Shown here piece by piece: positions 8,591 through 18,235 of a stretch of DNA of 59,440 nucleotides; position 1 is the stretch's first letter, and each line of letters begins with the position of its first letter. The notes below the pieces were generated by a model. The model had not been told where the DNA came from. It saw only the letters and a program-made list of their open reading frames with translations, and ran no database searches. The position numbers and the translations under genes are program-made. Source of the stretch: CAIZQW01 sp037133395 (GTDB taxonomy: Bacteria > Verrucomicrobiota > Kiritimatiellia > RFP12 > UBA1067); assembly GCA_037133395.1 (NCBI GenBank), contig JBAXOG010000008.1, forward strand, positions 1 through 59,440. Direction: 5' to 3'.

Positions 8591-10443
8591 TACCACAAGG
8601 ATTCGGATATCATCCCCGTTCGACCGACCACCACTGGATACTCGCAACCATCGCTGTGTTGCTCTCTGCTTTTTTTCATATCGCCATCATGTATTACTTT
8701 GCAGACTACACGCTGTCAAGGACCTCGCTGTCTGAAAGGACGAAACGAGCATTTAATCATGACTACAAACCGCCCATGCGAGTAGAAACGCTCAGGACCG
8801 ACCCGTTGTCGCTAGCAAGAAAAATTCCCGGTGAGCGAGATCTTCCTGACCGCAGTTCTGTGGAAATTAAAGCCCTCGACAGTGCGGTCAGCCAAAACAC
8901 CTCTGCGGCACTGACAGCACCTCCACCGGTTCCACGCGAGATTTTAGCCGTGGAAGCACAACCGCAAAAGAAGGAGGTTGATGAAAATCCATGGATTGCA
9001 CGGCAAGCCATTTATGACATCAACGACCAGAATATCAAAAAGGAACTCTCCTCCATCCCTATTCGTGATCTCCCACAGATCGAACGTGTTCCCAAGGCAC
9101 TGGACATCGTTCCTCAAATGAACTTTTTTGGTAAACAAAGTAACACGATTATTGAACCGCCATCACTAACGAGCACAGACATTCTGGATACGGCCTTGAC
9201 ACGGGGACCTCTGGTGATGCCACATACGGATGATGTTTCGATGGAAATGGCACTCATGCGTTTTGGCGCCGCGACTGTTAAAATCCCTCCGCCAACAGAA
9301 CCCATACTTCCTCCTGCTATTCTTGACCTCCCTAAGAGCCTTCCCCCAGAAGAGCGGAAGATCGTCGACACCCAAAATAAAATTGAGAAGATCCGCGAGA
9401 CGGTCACATACATACCGATCGATGAAACGCTCTCCGCTTCGCTCGAAACATACAAAGAAGCCGACGCGCTCTTCTTTAAAATCTCGATTCAACCTCGCAA
9501 GGATAAGGCTATTGCGGTCATCCCCAAAGACATCATTTGGATCCTTGATGTTTCAGCATCCATGACTGAAGAACGGCTAGCGTTTTGCCGACGCTCATTG
9601 GTGTTGGCACTGGAGACCATGAATCCCAATGATCGCTTTGCAATCATTGCTTTCCGTGACTCCGTTTTCCATGCGTTCCCCAATGGATGGATGGCTGTCA
9701 ATCCCGACACCATCAAAAAATCAAACGCTTTTATTGATGGTCTGCGTTCCTTCGGCACGACAGATGTCTTAGGGTCGCTAAAATCACTGATGGCCCTGCC
9801 ACGCGATCCGACACGTCCCATGATTGCCATGATCGTTTCTGATGGTAAGCCTACTACCGGCATCACCGAAAGTTCAGCTATCATTGGCGCGTTCTCCCGT
9901 CTGAACAAGGGCATGGTGTCCATTTACTCATTCGGAACGCATCGCGGAGCTAATGCTTACCTGCTCGATATGCTCACCTATTGTAACCGAGGTGACTCGA
10001 CAATCATTAAGGGAAACCGCTGGGACATTCCAGATGGCATGTCAGAGGTTTACCTTGGCTTCCGAAATCCCGTCCTGAGTGATGCCAGTATCATCTTCGA
10101 TGCTACCTCCAACAGTGAAGTCTATCCGCGCCGAACCGCAAACCTCTACAAAGATCACCCGATGGAAGTATTCGGTAAATGCGCCGCGACCGAGTTGGAA
10201 GTGATCTTCCAAATTCGCGGACTCGCGGGCGACAAGGGATATGACTCCATATTCCGTCTACCGCTCACAGCGGCAACGCCAGGGACAGCGGAACTCAGAA
10301 CACGCTGGGCATCGCAAAAGATGTTTATGTTGGCGAGTTTGTATTCGCGTGATGCAGAAAGCCGTGCGCAAACACTCGCCACCATGCAGCAATTGAGCAA
10401 TAACTACAATATTCAGTTGCTCTATCCATCTGACATCAAGTAA
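8587..10443 (+). CDS. VWA-domain protein with TonB/TolA-like N-terminal anchor
   Basis: 618 residues in three parts. There is a single N-terminal transmembrane helix, about residues 18-39, then a long Pro-rich, low-complexity periplasmic linker (about 40-280), then a von Willebrand factor A domain (about 310-490) with the metal-site motif DVSAS at D321 and a later SDGKPTTG. The tail has a beta-rich segment. The anchor contains S27-AFF-H31, that is SxxxH, the motif by which TonB and TolA helices engage ExbB/ExbD or TolQ/TolR. The linker composition also resembles TonB. No TonB C-terminal domain is visible; the VWA domain takes its place. The gene overlaps the TPR gene by four bases and follows exbB-exbD, so a PMF-driven role for the VWA domain is a reasonable inference. 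Confidence 0.85.
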   Translation: MIPQGFGYHPRSTDHHWILATIAVLLSAFFHIAIMYYFADYTLSRTSLSERTKRAFNHDYKPPMRVETLRTDPLSLARKIPGERDLPDRSSVEIKALDSAVSQNTSAALTAPPPVPREILAVEAQPQKKEVDENPWIARQAIYDINDQNIKKELSSIPIRDLPQIERVPKALDIVPQMNFFGKQSNTIIEPPSLTSTDILDTALTRGPLVMPHTDDVSMEMALMRFGAATVKIPPPTEPILPPAILDLPKSLPPEERKIVDTQNKIEKIRETVTYIPIDETLSASLETYKEADALFFKISIQPRKDKAIAVIPKDIIWILDVSASMTEERLAFCRRSLVLALETMNPNDRFAIIAFRDSVFHAFPNGWMAVNPDTIKKSNAFIDGLRSFGTTDVLGSLKSLMALPRDPTRPMIAMIVSDGKPTTGITESSAIIGAFSRLNKGMVSIYSFGTHRGANAYLLDMLTYCNRGDSTIIKGNRWDIPDGMSEVYLGFRNPVLSDASIIFDATSNSEVYPRRTANLYKDHPMEVFGKCAATELEVIFQIRGLAGDKGYDSIFRLPLTAATPGTAELRTRWASQKMFMLASLYSRDAESRAQTLATMQQLSNNYNIQLLYPSDIK

Positions 10444-10470
10444 CACATCAACGTTAAATCAGGGAGAAAC

Positions 10471-11541
10471 ATGTTACGTTATTTAACCGCAGGCGAATCT
10501 CATGGTCCTCAACTGACCGCCATTCTTGACGGCATGCCCGCCGGCCTATTATTGACCGAAGAGATGATCAATCAAGACCTCGCACGCCGTCAACTCTCAC
10601 TCGGCGCAGGCGGTCGCATGAAAATCGAAACTGACCGTGTCCAGATAACCTCTGGCGTGATGGGTGGAAAAACAACAGGTGCGCCCATCGCTTTTCAGAT
10701 CACCAATGCGGATCATGCAAACTGGAAGGGCAAGGAGATTCCAGCGTATACAATTCCACGTCCAGGCCATGCTGACCTTTCAGCAATACTTAAATACGGT
10801 TACGAAGATATCCGTCCTGCCCTTGAACGCGCATCTGCACGCGAATCTGCAGTGCGTGTCGCCGTGGGTGCCACCTGCCGAGTCTTCCTTGCTCATTTTG
10901 GCATCCATATCAACGGACAAGTCATTCAGATCGGCTCGGAACCTGATCCAGCCAAATTTGCACATGTCATTGAAGCAGCTCGCATGGAAGGTGAAACGCT
11001 GGGTGGCATCATCGAAGTCACTGTGGACCATCTACCCGTTGGGTTGGGTTCTTATGTGCAAGGAGACCGTCGTCTCGATGCGCGCCTTGCGCAAGCCATG
11101 ATGAGCATCCCCGCCATCAAGGGCATAGAAATCGGCGATGCCTTTGCCAATGCCGCATTGCCAGGCACGCAAGTCCATGACGCCATCAATAAAGACTTTT
11201 CACGTGACACCAATAACTGCGGCGGCATTGAAGGCGGAATGTCCAATGGCGAACCCATTGTCATTTATTTAGCGATGAAACCCATCCCGACAACGCTCAA
11301 GCATCAGCACTCTGTCGACTTAGTGACGGACAAAACTTCAGAAACAAAGTACGAACGTTCAGATGTCTGCCCTGTACCGCGTGCGGTCGTCGTGGCAGAA
11401 GCCGCAGCAGCGTATGTCCTCGCAGATGCTCTCCTTGAAAAACTCGGCGGTGATAGCCTTTCTGAAATGGTTCCCCGCTTCGAGCAAATCAAAAATGCCA
11501 AGCCACATGTCACCGGCAAGCCGCATATTTTCTGGGCATAG
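10471..11541 (+). CDS. aroC: Chorismate synthase
   Basis: Converts 5-enolpyruvylshikimate 3-phosphate to chorismate using reduced FMN, the last step of the shikimate pathway, in the cytoplasm. The N terminus MLRYLTAGESHG is the classic family signature. RPGHADLSAILKYG near residue 95, the RASARES segment near 120, and the GGIEGGMSNGEPI region near 250 are further family motifs. At 356 residues it has normal length. An AGGGAGA ribosome-binding site precedes the ATG. It starts 27 bases after the VWA gene and may be read with that operon, although the functions are unrelated. Confidence 0.97.
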   Translation: MLRYLTAGESHGPQLTAILDGMPAGLLLTEEMINQDLARRQLSLGAGGRMKIETDRVQITSGVMGGKTTGAPIAFQITNADHANWKGKEIPAYTIPRPGHADLSAILKYGYEDIRPALERASARESAVRVAVGATCRVFLAHFGIHINGQVIQIGSEPDPAKFAHVIEAARMEGETLGGIIEVTVDHLPVGLGSYVQGDRRLDARLAQAMMSIPAIKGIEIGDAFANAALPGTQVHDAINKDFSRDTNNCGGIEGGMSNGEPIVIYLAMKPIPTTLKHQHSVDLVTDKTSETKYERSDVCPVPRAVVVAEAAAAYVLADALLEKLGGDSLSEMVPRFEQIKNAKPHVTGKPHIFWA

Positions 11542-11607
11542 CAGGAATTAAGCGCGTGGAAACTCTTGCACTACGAAAACTGTATGGCAAAGCGATCACT
11601 CATAATT

Positions 11608-14196
11608 TTATTCATGGAGTAGAATTGGTTTATGCGTGAAGGAACTCACATGCTTGTTTTTCGCGTGTATTGAGAGCAGCTTCACAAGTTCCATGAGCCC
11701 AACCGCTACAAACGAGGCTGCGACTGCAAGGAGCAGGTCAGTCCATGTAACCGGTCCAAATCGAAATAGCTTTTCAAGAAACGGCACGGTCAGGATAAGC
11801 ATCATCAAAACAAGCGTTCCTGTGACAACCCATTTGAATGCCGCATTTTTTACCCTCAGCATGCTGAATCCTGTTCGCGTCAAAGACCGGTTTGACATAA
11901 TCATGCCTAAGTTACAGACCACCAGTGTGAGAAACGCCAAAGAACGGGCTGATTCGTCGGCGTGCTCATGACGCACAACCATATAAACGGCAAGGGTCAC
12001 CGCAAGCGTCAGACCACCTTGGAAGAAGCAGTTCAATAGTGTCCTGCTACTGAAGAGTTTTGCATGAATGCTGCGCGGTTTCCGCTTCATTACATCACAC
12101 TCTTCCTTGTCCGCTTCAAAGATCAGCGTACAGGCGGGATCAATAATCAACTGAAGGAATGCGATATGTACCGGCGAAAGGATTAGCGGCCACTTCAGCA
12201 GAACAGGGATCAGCGAAAGTCCGGCAATCGGTATGTGGACGGAAAGAATGAACATCATCGCCTTCTTGAGATTATCGTAAATACGCCGACCCATTCGCAC
12301 AGAGACCACAATAGAATTGAAATCGTCATCCAGAAGCACGAGCGATGCCGCTTCACGTGCGACATCCGTACCTCTCCCACCCATCGCCACGCCAATATGA
12401 GCCGCTTTCAACGCAGGGGCATCGTTAACGCCATCCCCCGTCATGGCCACAACCTCTTTGTTCATCTTAAGCGCATTGACGATACGCAATTTTTGCTCCG
12501 GAACCATGCGAGCGAAGATATTAATTTCACGTATTTGTTGCGCGAGTTCTTCATCGGACAAAGCCTCAAGTTCAGAACCCGTCATGTGCTGGTCAGGGTT
12601 CATAAGACCGATCTGCCGTGCGATACTCTTAGCAGTTCCGGGATAATCGCCTGTGATCATAATCGTCCGTACACCCGCCGCGTAACACTCCTCGATGGAC
12701 TCGCTTACATTCGGACGGACTGGATCTTCAAGTCCAAGCAACCCGAGAAATTCAAACTGAAAGTCGTGCTGCTGTTCAGGCAATTCCGTTTTCTTGTAAT
12801 GCGCGCGCGCCACACCGATCACGCGTTTGCCTTGGTTACTGAGCACGTCGATGTTGTGTTCAAGTTGTTTTATTTGTGATTCATCAAAATGGCACAAATC
12901 CGCAATTGCCTCAGGTGCGCCTTTAGCCGCGATAATGAGGTCATTGCCATCACGGGATGTCCACACGCGAGACATCGCCAACAGCTCTTTACTCAGCGGA
13001 TATTCCCTCTGTAACGTCCACGATGAATGCAGGTGTTCGGTTTGTGTCAGCGTGCGTTCACCCAACGCCTTCATCGCCTTTTCCATAGGATCGAACGGAT
13101 CTGCCGGACTCGCCAGAATGCTATATTCAACCACTTCATGATATTCTTCAGGTAAAGCCACGGCGGGTGTACCAACCATGAAAATCCGATCCCCAGCAAC
13201 AATATCGGTGACCGTCATTTTATTGAGCGTCAGTGTACCCGTCTTATCGACACACAGAACTGTTGCGGAACCGAGGGTTTCCACTGCGGGAACCCGTCGC
13301 GTGAGCACACGGTGTTTAGAAATACGCCATGCCCCCAGCGCAAGAAAGATCGTCAGGACAACAGGGAACTCTTCTGGGAGCACGGCCATCGCCAGCGACA
13401 AACCGACAAGAAAGCCTTCTAACAAGCTGCCACGTGTCAGCCAGTACACAATAACCACGAAAACACAGAGCAAGCCTCCTGAATAAGCGAATATCCGCAC
13501 AACTTTCCCGGTCTGGATCTGAAGTGGCGTCCGTTCCTCTTCGAAGGACAGGAGTGCCTTGCCAATTTTTCCCAATTCAGTTCCCGTGCCAATCGCTTTA
13601 ACAACCCCAATCGCCTGACCTGACACGACCAGCGTCCCCGAAAAAGCAAAGGGCAGATCGTCACCGCCTGGTTTTCCCATTGCGGTATCCGTATTTTCGG
13701 TATTTGATTTGCGCACGGGCACCGACTCACCCGTCAACAGGGATTCGTCGATGGAAAAGTTAAGTGCATGTATCAGAATACAGTCTGCCGGAACCCGATC
13801 ACCTTCTGCGAGCAACATAACATCCCCGCAAACCACTTCACGTCCGGCGATACGTATCTTTTCACCGTCACGGATAACGTATGCTCGGGGACTCGACAGA
13901 TCCTTAAGTGCTTCTAGCGCCCGCTCGGTCTTCCGTTCCTGATAGAAGGTGATACCAATAATGACACACACGAACCCGAGAAGCATGGCGGCGTCTTGAA
14001 CCTCACCTGCAAGCAAATACAAAACACCACCTGCGATTAATAGTAGGAACATTGGTTCTCGAAGTACACCGAGAAAAATATCCAGTGCCCTACGTCTTCC
14101 CTGCGTCGGCAACTCGTTAAAGCCATCCCGTTCCCGTTGTGCTGCGACTTCCCGCTGCGATAGACCAGTTAATTTTTCAAATACATGTCCGCTCAT
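11608..14196 (-). CDS. Cation-transporting P-type ATPase (P2-like)
   Basis: An integral membrane pump of about 862 residues. An N-terminal cation-ATPase domain precedes the actuator motif LTGESVPV, the phosphorylation motif DKTGTLTLNKM, the hinge motif MTGDGVNDAPALK and a C-terminal set of helices. The membrane motif is PEEFPVV rather than the PEGLP of Ca2+ pumps, so the ion (Ca2+, H+, Mg2+ or another) cannot be stated. The start at 14196 (MSGHVFEKL) has AGGGGA upstream. A longer open frame to 14340 adds 48 basic, non-conserved residues that lie inside the preceding gene and is less likely. It is the last gene of a three-gene minus-strand group, 13 bases after the bestrophin-like gene, and converges with aroC. 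Confidence 0.92.
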   Translation of the reverse strand: MSGHVFEKLTGLSQREVAAQRERDGFNELPTQGRRRALDIFLGVLREPMFLLLIAGGVLYLLAGEVQDAAMLLGFVCVIIGITFYQERKTERALEALKDLSSPRAYVIRDGEKIRIAGREVVCGDVMLLAEGDRVPADCILIHALNFSIDESLLTGESVPVRKSNTENTDTAMGKPGGDDLPFAFSGTLVVSGQAIGVVKAIGTGTELGKIGKALLSFEEERTPLQIQTGKVVRIFAYSGGLLCVFVVIVYWLTRGSLLEGFLVGLSLAMAVLPEEFPVVLTIFLALGAWRISKHRVLTRRVPAVETLGSATVLCVDKTGTLTLNKMTVTDIVAGDRIFMVGTPAVALPEEYHEVVEYSILASPADPFDPMEKAMKALGERTLTQTEHLHSSWTLQREYPLSKELLAMSRVWTSRDGNDLIIAAKGAPEAIADLCHFDESQIKQLEHNIDVLSNQGKRVIGVARAHYKKTELPEQQHDFQFEFLGLLGLEDPVRPNVSESIEECYAAGVRTIMITGDYPGTAKSIARQIGLMNPDQHMTGSELEALSDEELAQQIREINIFARMVPEQKLRIVNALKMNKEVVAMTGDGVNDAPALKAAHIGVAMGGRGTDVAREAASLVLLDDDFNSIVVSVRMGRRIYDNLKKAMMFILSVHIPIAGLSLIPVLLKWPLILSPVHIAFLQLIIDPACTLIFEADKEECDVMKRKPRSIHAKLFSSRTLLNCFFQGGLTLAVTLAVYMVVRHEHADESARSLAFLTLVVCNLGMIMSNRSLTRTGFSMLRVKNAAFKWVVTGTLVLMMLILTVPFLEKLFRFGPVTWTDLLLAVAASFVAVGLMELVKLLSIHAKNKHVSSFTHKPILLHE

Positions 14197-14209
14197 AATT
14201 GAGTTCCCC

Positions 14210-15016
14210 TTATGCGTTCGTGCCCCTGCCAGCAGATGTTGCCGACCTCTCCATGTCGACCATCTTTTGAAGCCTATTTGTCGCATCCTCCAATGGCTTA
14301 AGCGACACGTCTTCCCCCGAATATTTTTCGTAGTATCCAAATGGATTATCGAGATCCCTAATGAGTAACAGAAGATAGACCATCAAATACGAGATCACTC
14401 CCACATAGAAAACCGATTCGTGAAACGGTTCGATCTTCGCCAGTACAAGTCCGATACACAGAAGCCCCGTAACAAGATCAGCAAGCAGATAACCCGACGA
14501 GACGAAGGAAGTCTCTCGGATGGTATGTATGCGTACGATCATGCGCCTAAGATTGCCTTGTTCCTGCTTTAAACGGGCCACCAGCGTCGCCTGAGTCCAC
14601 TGCTCAAATAGGGCAAACTGAGGGGTCAGGTCATTGATGTGTTCCAAGAGTTCACCTGTGCGATGTTTCTTATGAAACCAACTCAGAATGTCTAGGCCCA
14701 ATTGCGACAGCAGTTCAAGACAGGGCACGACTTGGGCTTCAGAACGTGCCAATTTAATGCCCCGCACTTCCTGAGCCAAATTCTCTAACCCGACGCCCAA
14801 TTCGCCAGGATAACGTTCGCTCTCCTTGAAATCCGACAAGACCCCGTTAAGAAGGAACCCCATCAAAAAAACATTCGCAGCAATGATCCCTGAAAAGAGT
14901 GGGTTGATGGAGATGATCTCCCATCCGAGAAAATGAACGATCAGTTTGACGATCGCAATGATGGCAACGATAGCACTTGCCTGTAGTAAAAGACGGTATT
15001 GGCTCTTGATGATCAT
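14210..15016 (-). CDS. Bestrophin-like (DUF4239-type) membrane protein
   Basis: 268 residues. Two hydrophobic segments lie near the N terminus (about 10-30 and 40-60) and two near residues 180-200 and 203-220, on either side of a long helical, charged middle part. The segment NVFLMGFLLNGVLSDFKESE and the later LIRDLDNPFGYYEK are typical of bestrophin-like DUF4239 proteins, related to anion channels. It lies between the ExoD-like gene and the P-type ATPase in the same direction, so a role in ion balance alongside the pump is plausible. That role is inference from neighbourhood only. Confidence 0.72.
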   Translation of the reverse strand: MIIKSQYRLLLQASAIVAIIAIVKLIVHFLGWEIISINPLFSGIIAANVFLMGFLLNGVLSDFKESERYPGELGVGLENLAQEVRGIKLARSEAQVVPCLELLSQLGLDILSWFHKKHRTGELLEHINDLTPQFALFEQWTQATLVARLKQEQGNLRRMIVRIHTIRETSFVSSGYLLADLVTGLLCIGLVLAKIEPFHESVFYVGVISYLMVYLLLLIRDLDNPFGYYEKYSGEDVSLKPLEDATNRLQKMVDMERSATSAGRGTNA

Positions 15017-15102
15017 GTGGGGGTTCTTTCGTATTGTTTGAATCTCTTGATCTGTCCAAGAAATATCAGATTTAATCTATTGGCTGAGCCGCTTTATGAC
15101 GC

Positions 15103-15792
15103 CTAATCGAAAAAGTGTAATAATTTCTCGAAGGCTTCGTGACCACCAATAACAAGGGCCGTGAAGTAGACGGTTGTGGCCATATTAAAAAGATGTCCAT
15201 ATAGAATGCACAGGCCGTCGCGTTGCAAAAGTCCAATGCAGAGAAACAGCACGGCAAGCGCGGGTAATGTGTTGCTGAAGGGAACAAGGATGATCGGAAG
15301 AATAAGCAGAATAGCGCCGTAAATAATCGCACCGTTATTAACGAGATCAGCCAGTCTGGAGGCGGCCAATCGATTCAAACGATGCGGGCGGCTTACATAT
15401 TCTAACCGGCGCAACCAGCCACTGCTTTTGGCAAGTGCCTCTCTGACTTTTTCGGACGACATTGCACATTGGGCGATGCGTTTGGGCAACCAAAGTGTGC
15501 GACCCTTTAGGCGACTGATGGCGATCAGTATAATCGCAAACCCGAATACGCCTCCGAGACCAGGGATTTGTACAGGGGCCAAAAAAACGAGTGAGAGCAA
15601 TATAGCAAGAAGCAGAAGCCCATCTTGTCCGACAAGAATCGTCATCTCGTCCATGGTGACTTGGCTAGGGGGCAATTTTTCGATCACAATCCTGAGTTTT
15701 TCCCCGAGCGAGTCTGTTCGTAACTCCTCCAACTCCGCTTGACTCAGGCAGATGTGGGCTTTTTTGTCCTCTTCATTGGAAAGCCCCTTCAT
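15103..15792 (-). CDS. ExoD-family membrane protein
   Basis: 229 residues. The N-terminal 45 residues are cytoplasmic, followed by paired hydrophobic segments at about 48-85 and 155-200. The family signature region reads LAPVQIPGLGGVFG, followed by ISRLKGRTLWLPKR, matching exopolysaccharide synthesis protein ExoD (known from rhizobia; the molecular role is unclear, with links to polymer production and alkaline tolerance). An AGGTGA ribosome-binding site precedes the ATG. It is first in the group ExoD, bestrophin-like, P-type ATPase. About 155 non-coding bases separate it from the end of the sugar porter gene upstream. Confidence 0.82.
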   Translation of the reverse strand: MKGLSNEEDKKAHICLSQAELEELRTDSLGEKLRIVIEKLPPSQVTMDEMTILVGQDGLLLLAILLSLVFLAPVQIPGLGGVFGFAIILIAISRLKGRTLWLPKRIAQCAMSSEKVREALAKSSGWLRRLEYVSRPHRLNRLAASRLADLVNNGAIIYGAILLILPIILVPFSNTLPALAVLFLCIGLLQRDGLCILYGHLFNMATTVYFTALVIGGHEAFEKLLHFFD

Positions 15793-15948
15793 GCGCTCAC
15801 CTGTAATGCATCACCCATTTCTGCCCCTTATTGCTTTTGTCCGAACCACTCGGTATCACCCAGTGACAAACGTTCCGCTTTTCAACCACCCGGAAAAACG
15901 AAACATCACAAAAAACAGCAGAATGTTACCGCTTCTTTATTCGTTTGT

Positions 15949-17310
15949 CTATTGTAAACCCACAATCCCAAGTTTCTTTTGCATTTGTTCAAGGGGCACA
16001 CCTTTTGTCTCCGGCACCATGAACTTCACCCAGAACAGTTGCAAGACCATCATGCCGCAGAAGAAAAGGAAGATGTATCCAGCGGGACCGGGAGGCGCAT
16101 CCTTCGTCGGAACAAACAACGCGACAAGCGATGGGAAGAACGAGGTCAGCAGCGCCGCAAAGATCCAATGCGTAAAGCTGCCCAGTGACTGCCCTTCTGC
16201 CCTGTGACGGTTAGGAAAAATCTCCGAGATGAACACCCAGATCACAGCACCCTGCCCAACCGCATGTGCTGCGATAAAGGCGAAAATACAGGCCGGAACG
16301 ATTTTGAAATGCCCCGTGAAGAATGCCCATGCACAGAGTCCGAGCGACGCGATGTAACCGAATGAACCAATCGTCAGCAATTGTTTGCGTCCGAGACGAT
16401 CGATTAGCCAGAGTCCCACGAAGGTGAAGATGAGGTTGGTGATTCCAATGCCGACCGACTGCAACAACGCGGCCTTGGCCCCGAGTCCCGTGAGCTCAAA
16501 AATGCGCGGTGCAAAGTAAAGGATCGCATTGATGCCGGAGAGCTGATTGAAGAAGGCGATAAAAATCGCAAGCATGATCGGAATGCTCAACGGTTTACTC
16601 CAAAAACCAGCAGCGCTGGCCTTTTCTTGAGAGGCCGCTGCAATTTCTACAACCTTCGCTTCTAACTCTGCTGCGGTTGCTTCAGGCTGGATGAGTCCAA
16701 GAATACGGAGTGCCCCAACGCGGTCTCCCTTGCGTCCGATTAGCCAGCGCGGACTCTCGGGAATGGCCAGGCAGGCGAGCGTATAAATAATCGAAGGTGC
16801 CGCCATCACGCCCAGCATCCAGCGCCACGCATTCTCGCCGATACGGGCGAGTAGAAAGTTCGACAAAAAGGCGACGAGGATACCGAAGACGATGTTAAAC
16901 TGGAACATACCGGCGAGCCGACCGCGATGCGCCGGTGGCGCAATCTCTGAAATGTAGAGCGGCGAAGCCACCGTGGAGATGCCAATTGCGATGCCACCCA
17001 GAAAGCGTGCGATCATAAATGAATAGACCTCGGTCGCTACAGCGGACCACAGCGATCCGATCAGAAAGAGAGCGCCGATGCAAAAGAGTGTATTTTTGCG
17101 GCCGAACTTATCTGTAGGCCAGCTCCCGATGAGCGACCCAAGCACGGTACCCCACAATGCAGCGCTCATGGCCAGACCATGCATGGCCGGACTCAACCCC
17201 CAGAGAGCCTGAATTGTTTTCTCCGCTCCGGAAATCACCACCGTATCAAAGCCGAACAGAAATCCGCCCAGCGCTGCAATTATCGCACAGATCACTACTT
17301 TTTTACTCAT
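15949..17310 (-). CDS. Sugar-porter family MFS transporter
   Basis: 453 residues with 12 predicted helices. Sugar-porter hallmarks are GGFLFGFDTVVISGA in helix 1, the DKFGRKN loop between helices 2 and 3, PESPRWLIGRKG before the central loop, LIDRLGRKQLL in the second half, and PETKGVPLEQ at the C terminus. This family moves hexoses or pentoses, usually by proton symport, across the inner membrane. It is the last gene of the long glycan locus, 58 bases after a PfkB sugar kinase, so fructose or another released hexose is the likely cargo. It is the only recognisable transporter in the locus. Confidence 0.93.
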   Translation of the reverse strand: MSKKVVICAIIAALGGFLFGFDTVVISGAEKTIQALWGLSPAMHGLAMSAALWGTVLGSLIGSWPTDKFGRKNTLFCIGALFLIGSLWSAVATEVYSFMIARFLGGIAIGISTVASPLYISEIAPPAHRGRLAGMFQFNIVFGILVAFLSNFLLARIGENAWRWMLGVMAAPSIIYTLACLAIPESPRWLIGRKGDRVGALRILGLIQPEATAAELEAKVVEIAAASQEKASAAGFWSKPLSIPIMLAIFIAFFNQLSGINAILYFAPRIFELTGLGAKAALLQSVGIGITNLIFTFVGLWLIDRLGRKQLLTIGSFGYIASLGLCAWAFFTGHFKIVPACIFAFIAAHAVGQGAVIWVFISEIFPNRHRAEGQSLGSFTHWIFAALLTSFFPSLVALFVPTKDAPPGPAGYIFLFFCGMMVLQLFWVKFMVPETKGVPLEQMQKKLGIVGLQ

Positions 17311-17327
17311 TGTCTCTCCTTTTGAAT

Positions 17328-17367
17328 GGCGACGCGTTGGTCGCCCCAGGACGACCTATAAGTCGCC
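17328..17367. repeat. Overlapping hairpins between the kinase and porter genes
   Basis: GGCGAC at 17328-17333 can pair with GTCGCC at 17340-17345 or with a second GTCGCC at 17362-17367. GGTCG at 17339-17343 can also pair with CGACC at 17352-17356. The alternatives exclude one another. The element fills most of the gap between the PfkB stop codon and the start of the sugar porter, so it would be transcribed within the operon. It could be a REP-type repeat, an mRNA-stability element or an attenuator; the sequence alone does not decide. Confidence 0.45.
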
Positions 17368-17368
17368 C

Positions 17369-18235
17369 CTACTCCTCTGGCACCGCACCGCGATGCGAGG
17401 CCACCCACGCGCCACGTCGATTACCTGCCTCTGCGGCCGTCATCGCCGAGGCGCCTTCTAGCCATGCCACCAGAAACGCTGCGGAGAAGGCATCACCCGC
17501 ACCCACCGCGTCTACAACTTCCACCTTTATTCCGGGGCATCTTACCAAATCTTTATCCCGCTCGCAAACCAAACAACCGTCTGCGCCCATGGTCACAATC
17601 ACGGCGCGCACCGGATGGCGGGACAACACCGCACGTGCAAAGGTTTCGGGTTCACAAGCCCCATCGAACAGCAGTTTTCCCAGCACCTTCGCCTCATCAT
17701 CATTCACCTTCACCAATGTCGCCCGAGCAAGTCCCGCTTCCACCAGCGGACCTGACCAGAAGTTCTGCCTCAGATTCACATCGTAAAAGATCACGGCGTC
17801 TTTGAAGGCCACCAACAAGTGTCTTAACGTCTGCCGCGAAACTTCACAGCGTTGCGCCAATGTCCCAAAGCAAAAGGCGCGAGGCCGCTCAGAGGCCAAC
17901 GCTTGAAACGCACCAGTCTCCAAATTAATATAATCCCAAGCCACGCCTTCGTGAATCGTGTAACTAGGCTGTCCGCCCTTGAGTGTCACGGTGACCGTCC
18001 CGGTTGGACGCGTACGATTCACAATCGTCCACTGATGTTCGACGTTGAGTCGCTGCATCTCTTCCAAAGCACCCTTTCCCAACGCATCGTCACCAACGCT
18101 GGAGACGACTGCTGCGCGCAGTCCGCATCGCACGGCATGCGCAGCCAGATTAAGCGGCGCGCCACCAATATGCGCATCACCATTAATCACATCCCACAAT
18201 ACTTCACCAAAGGTTACCAGATCTGTATGGGTCAT
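17369..18235 (-). CDS. PfkB-family sugar kinase, probably fructokinase
   Basis: 288 residues, cytoplasmic. Carbohydrate kinase signatures are FGEVLWDVI with GGAPLNLAAHA near the N terminus and DAVGAGDAFSAAFLVAWLEG near the C terminus, which holds the anion hole and the catalytic Asp. The pattern GEVLWDxxxxxxxxGGAPLN is that of bacterial fructokinases, which make fructose 6-phosphate. The ATG overlaps the TGA of the upstream sulfatase (ATGA), so the two are co-translated. Together with five GH32 genes and the adjacent porter, a role in phosphorylating imported fructose is well supported by context. Confidence 0.9.
   Translation of the reverse strand: MTHTDLVTFGEVLWDVINGDAHIGGAPLNLAAHAVRCGLRAAVVSSVGDDALGKGALEEMQRLNVEHQWTIVNRTRPTGTVTVTLKGGQPSYTIHEGVAWDYINLETGAFQALASERPRAFCFGTLAQRCEVSRQTLRHLLVAFKDAVIFYDVNLRQNFWSGPLVEAGLARATLVKVNDDEAKVLGKLLFDGACEPETFARAVLSRHPVRAVIVTMGADGCLVCERDKDLVRCPGIKVEVVDAVGAGDAFSAAFLVAWLEGASAMTAAEAGNRRGAWVASHRGAVPEE

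Noticed and set aside
11542..11607. Possible bidirectional terminator between aroC and the P-type ATPase
   Set aside because: I found no stable stem followed by a T-run in either direction.
12235..12879. 214-codon plus-strand frame opposite the P-type ATPase
   Set aside because: Antisense to conserved ATPase motifs; no start signal and no recognisable domain.
14197..14340. N-terminal extension of the P-type ATPase
   Set aside because: The added 48 residues are basic, overlap the bestrophin-like gene and precede a start with a better ribosome-binding site at 14196.
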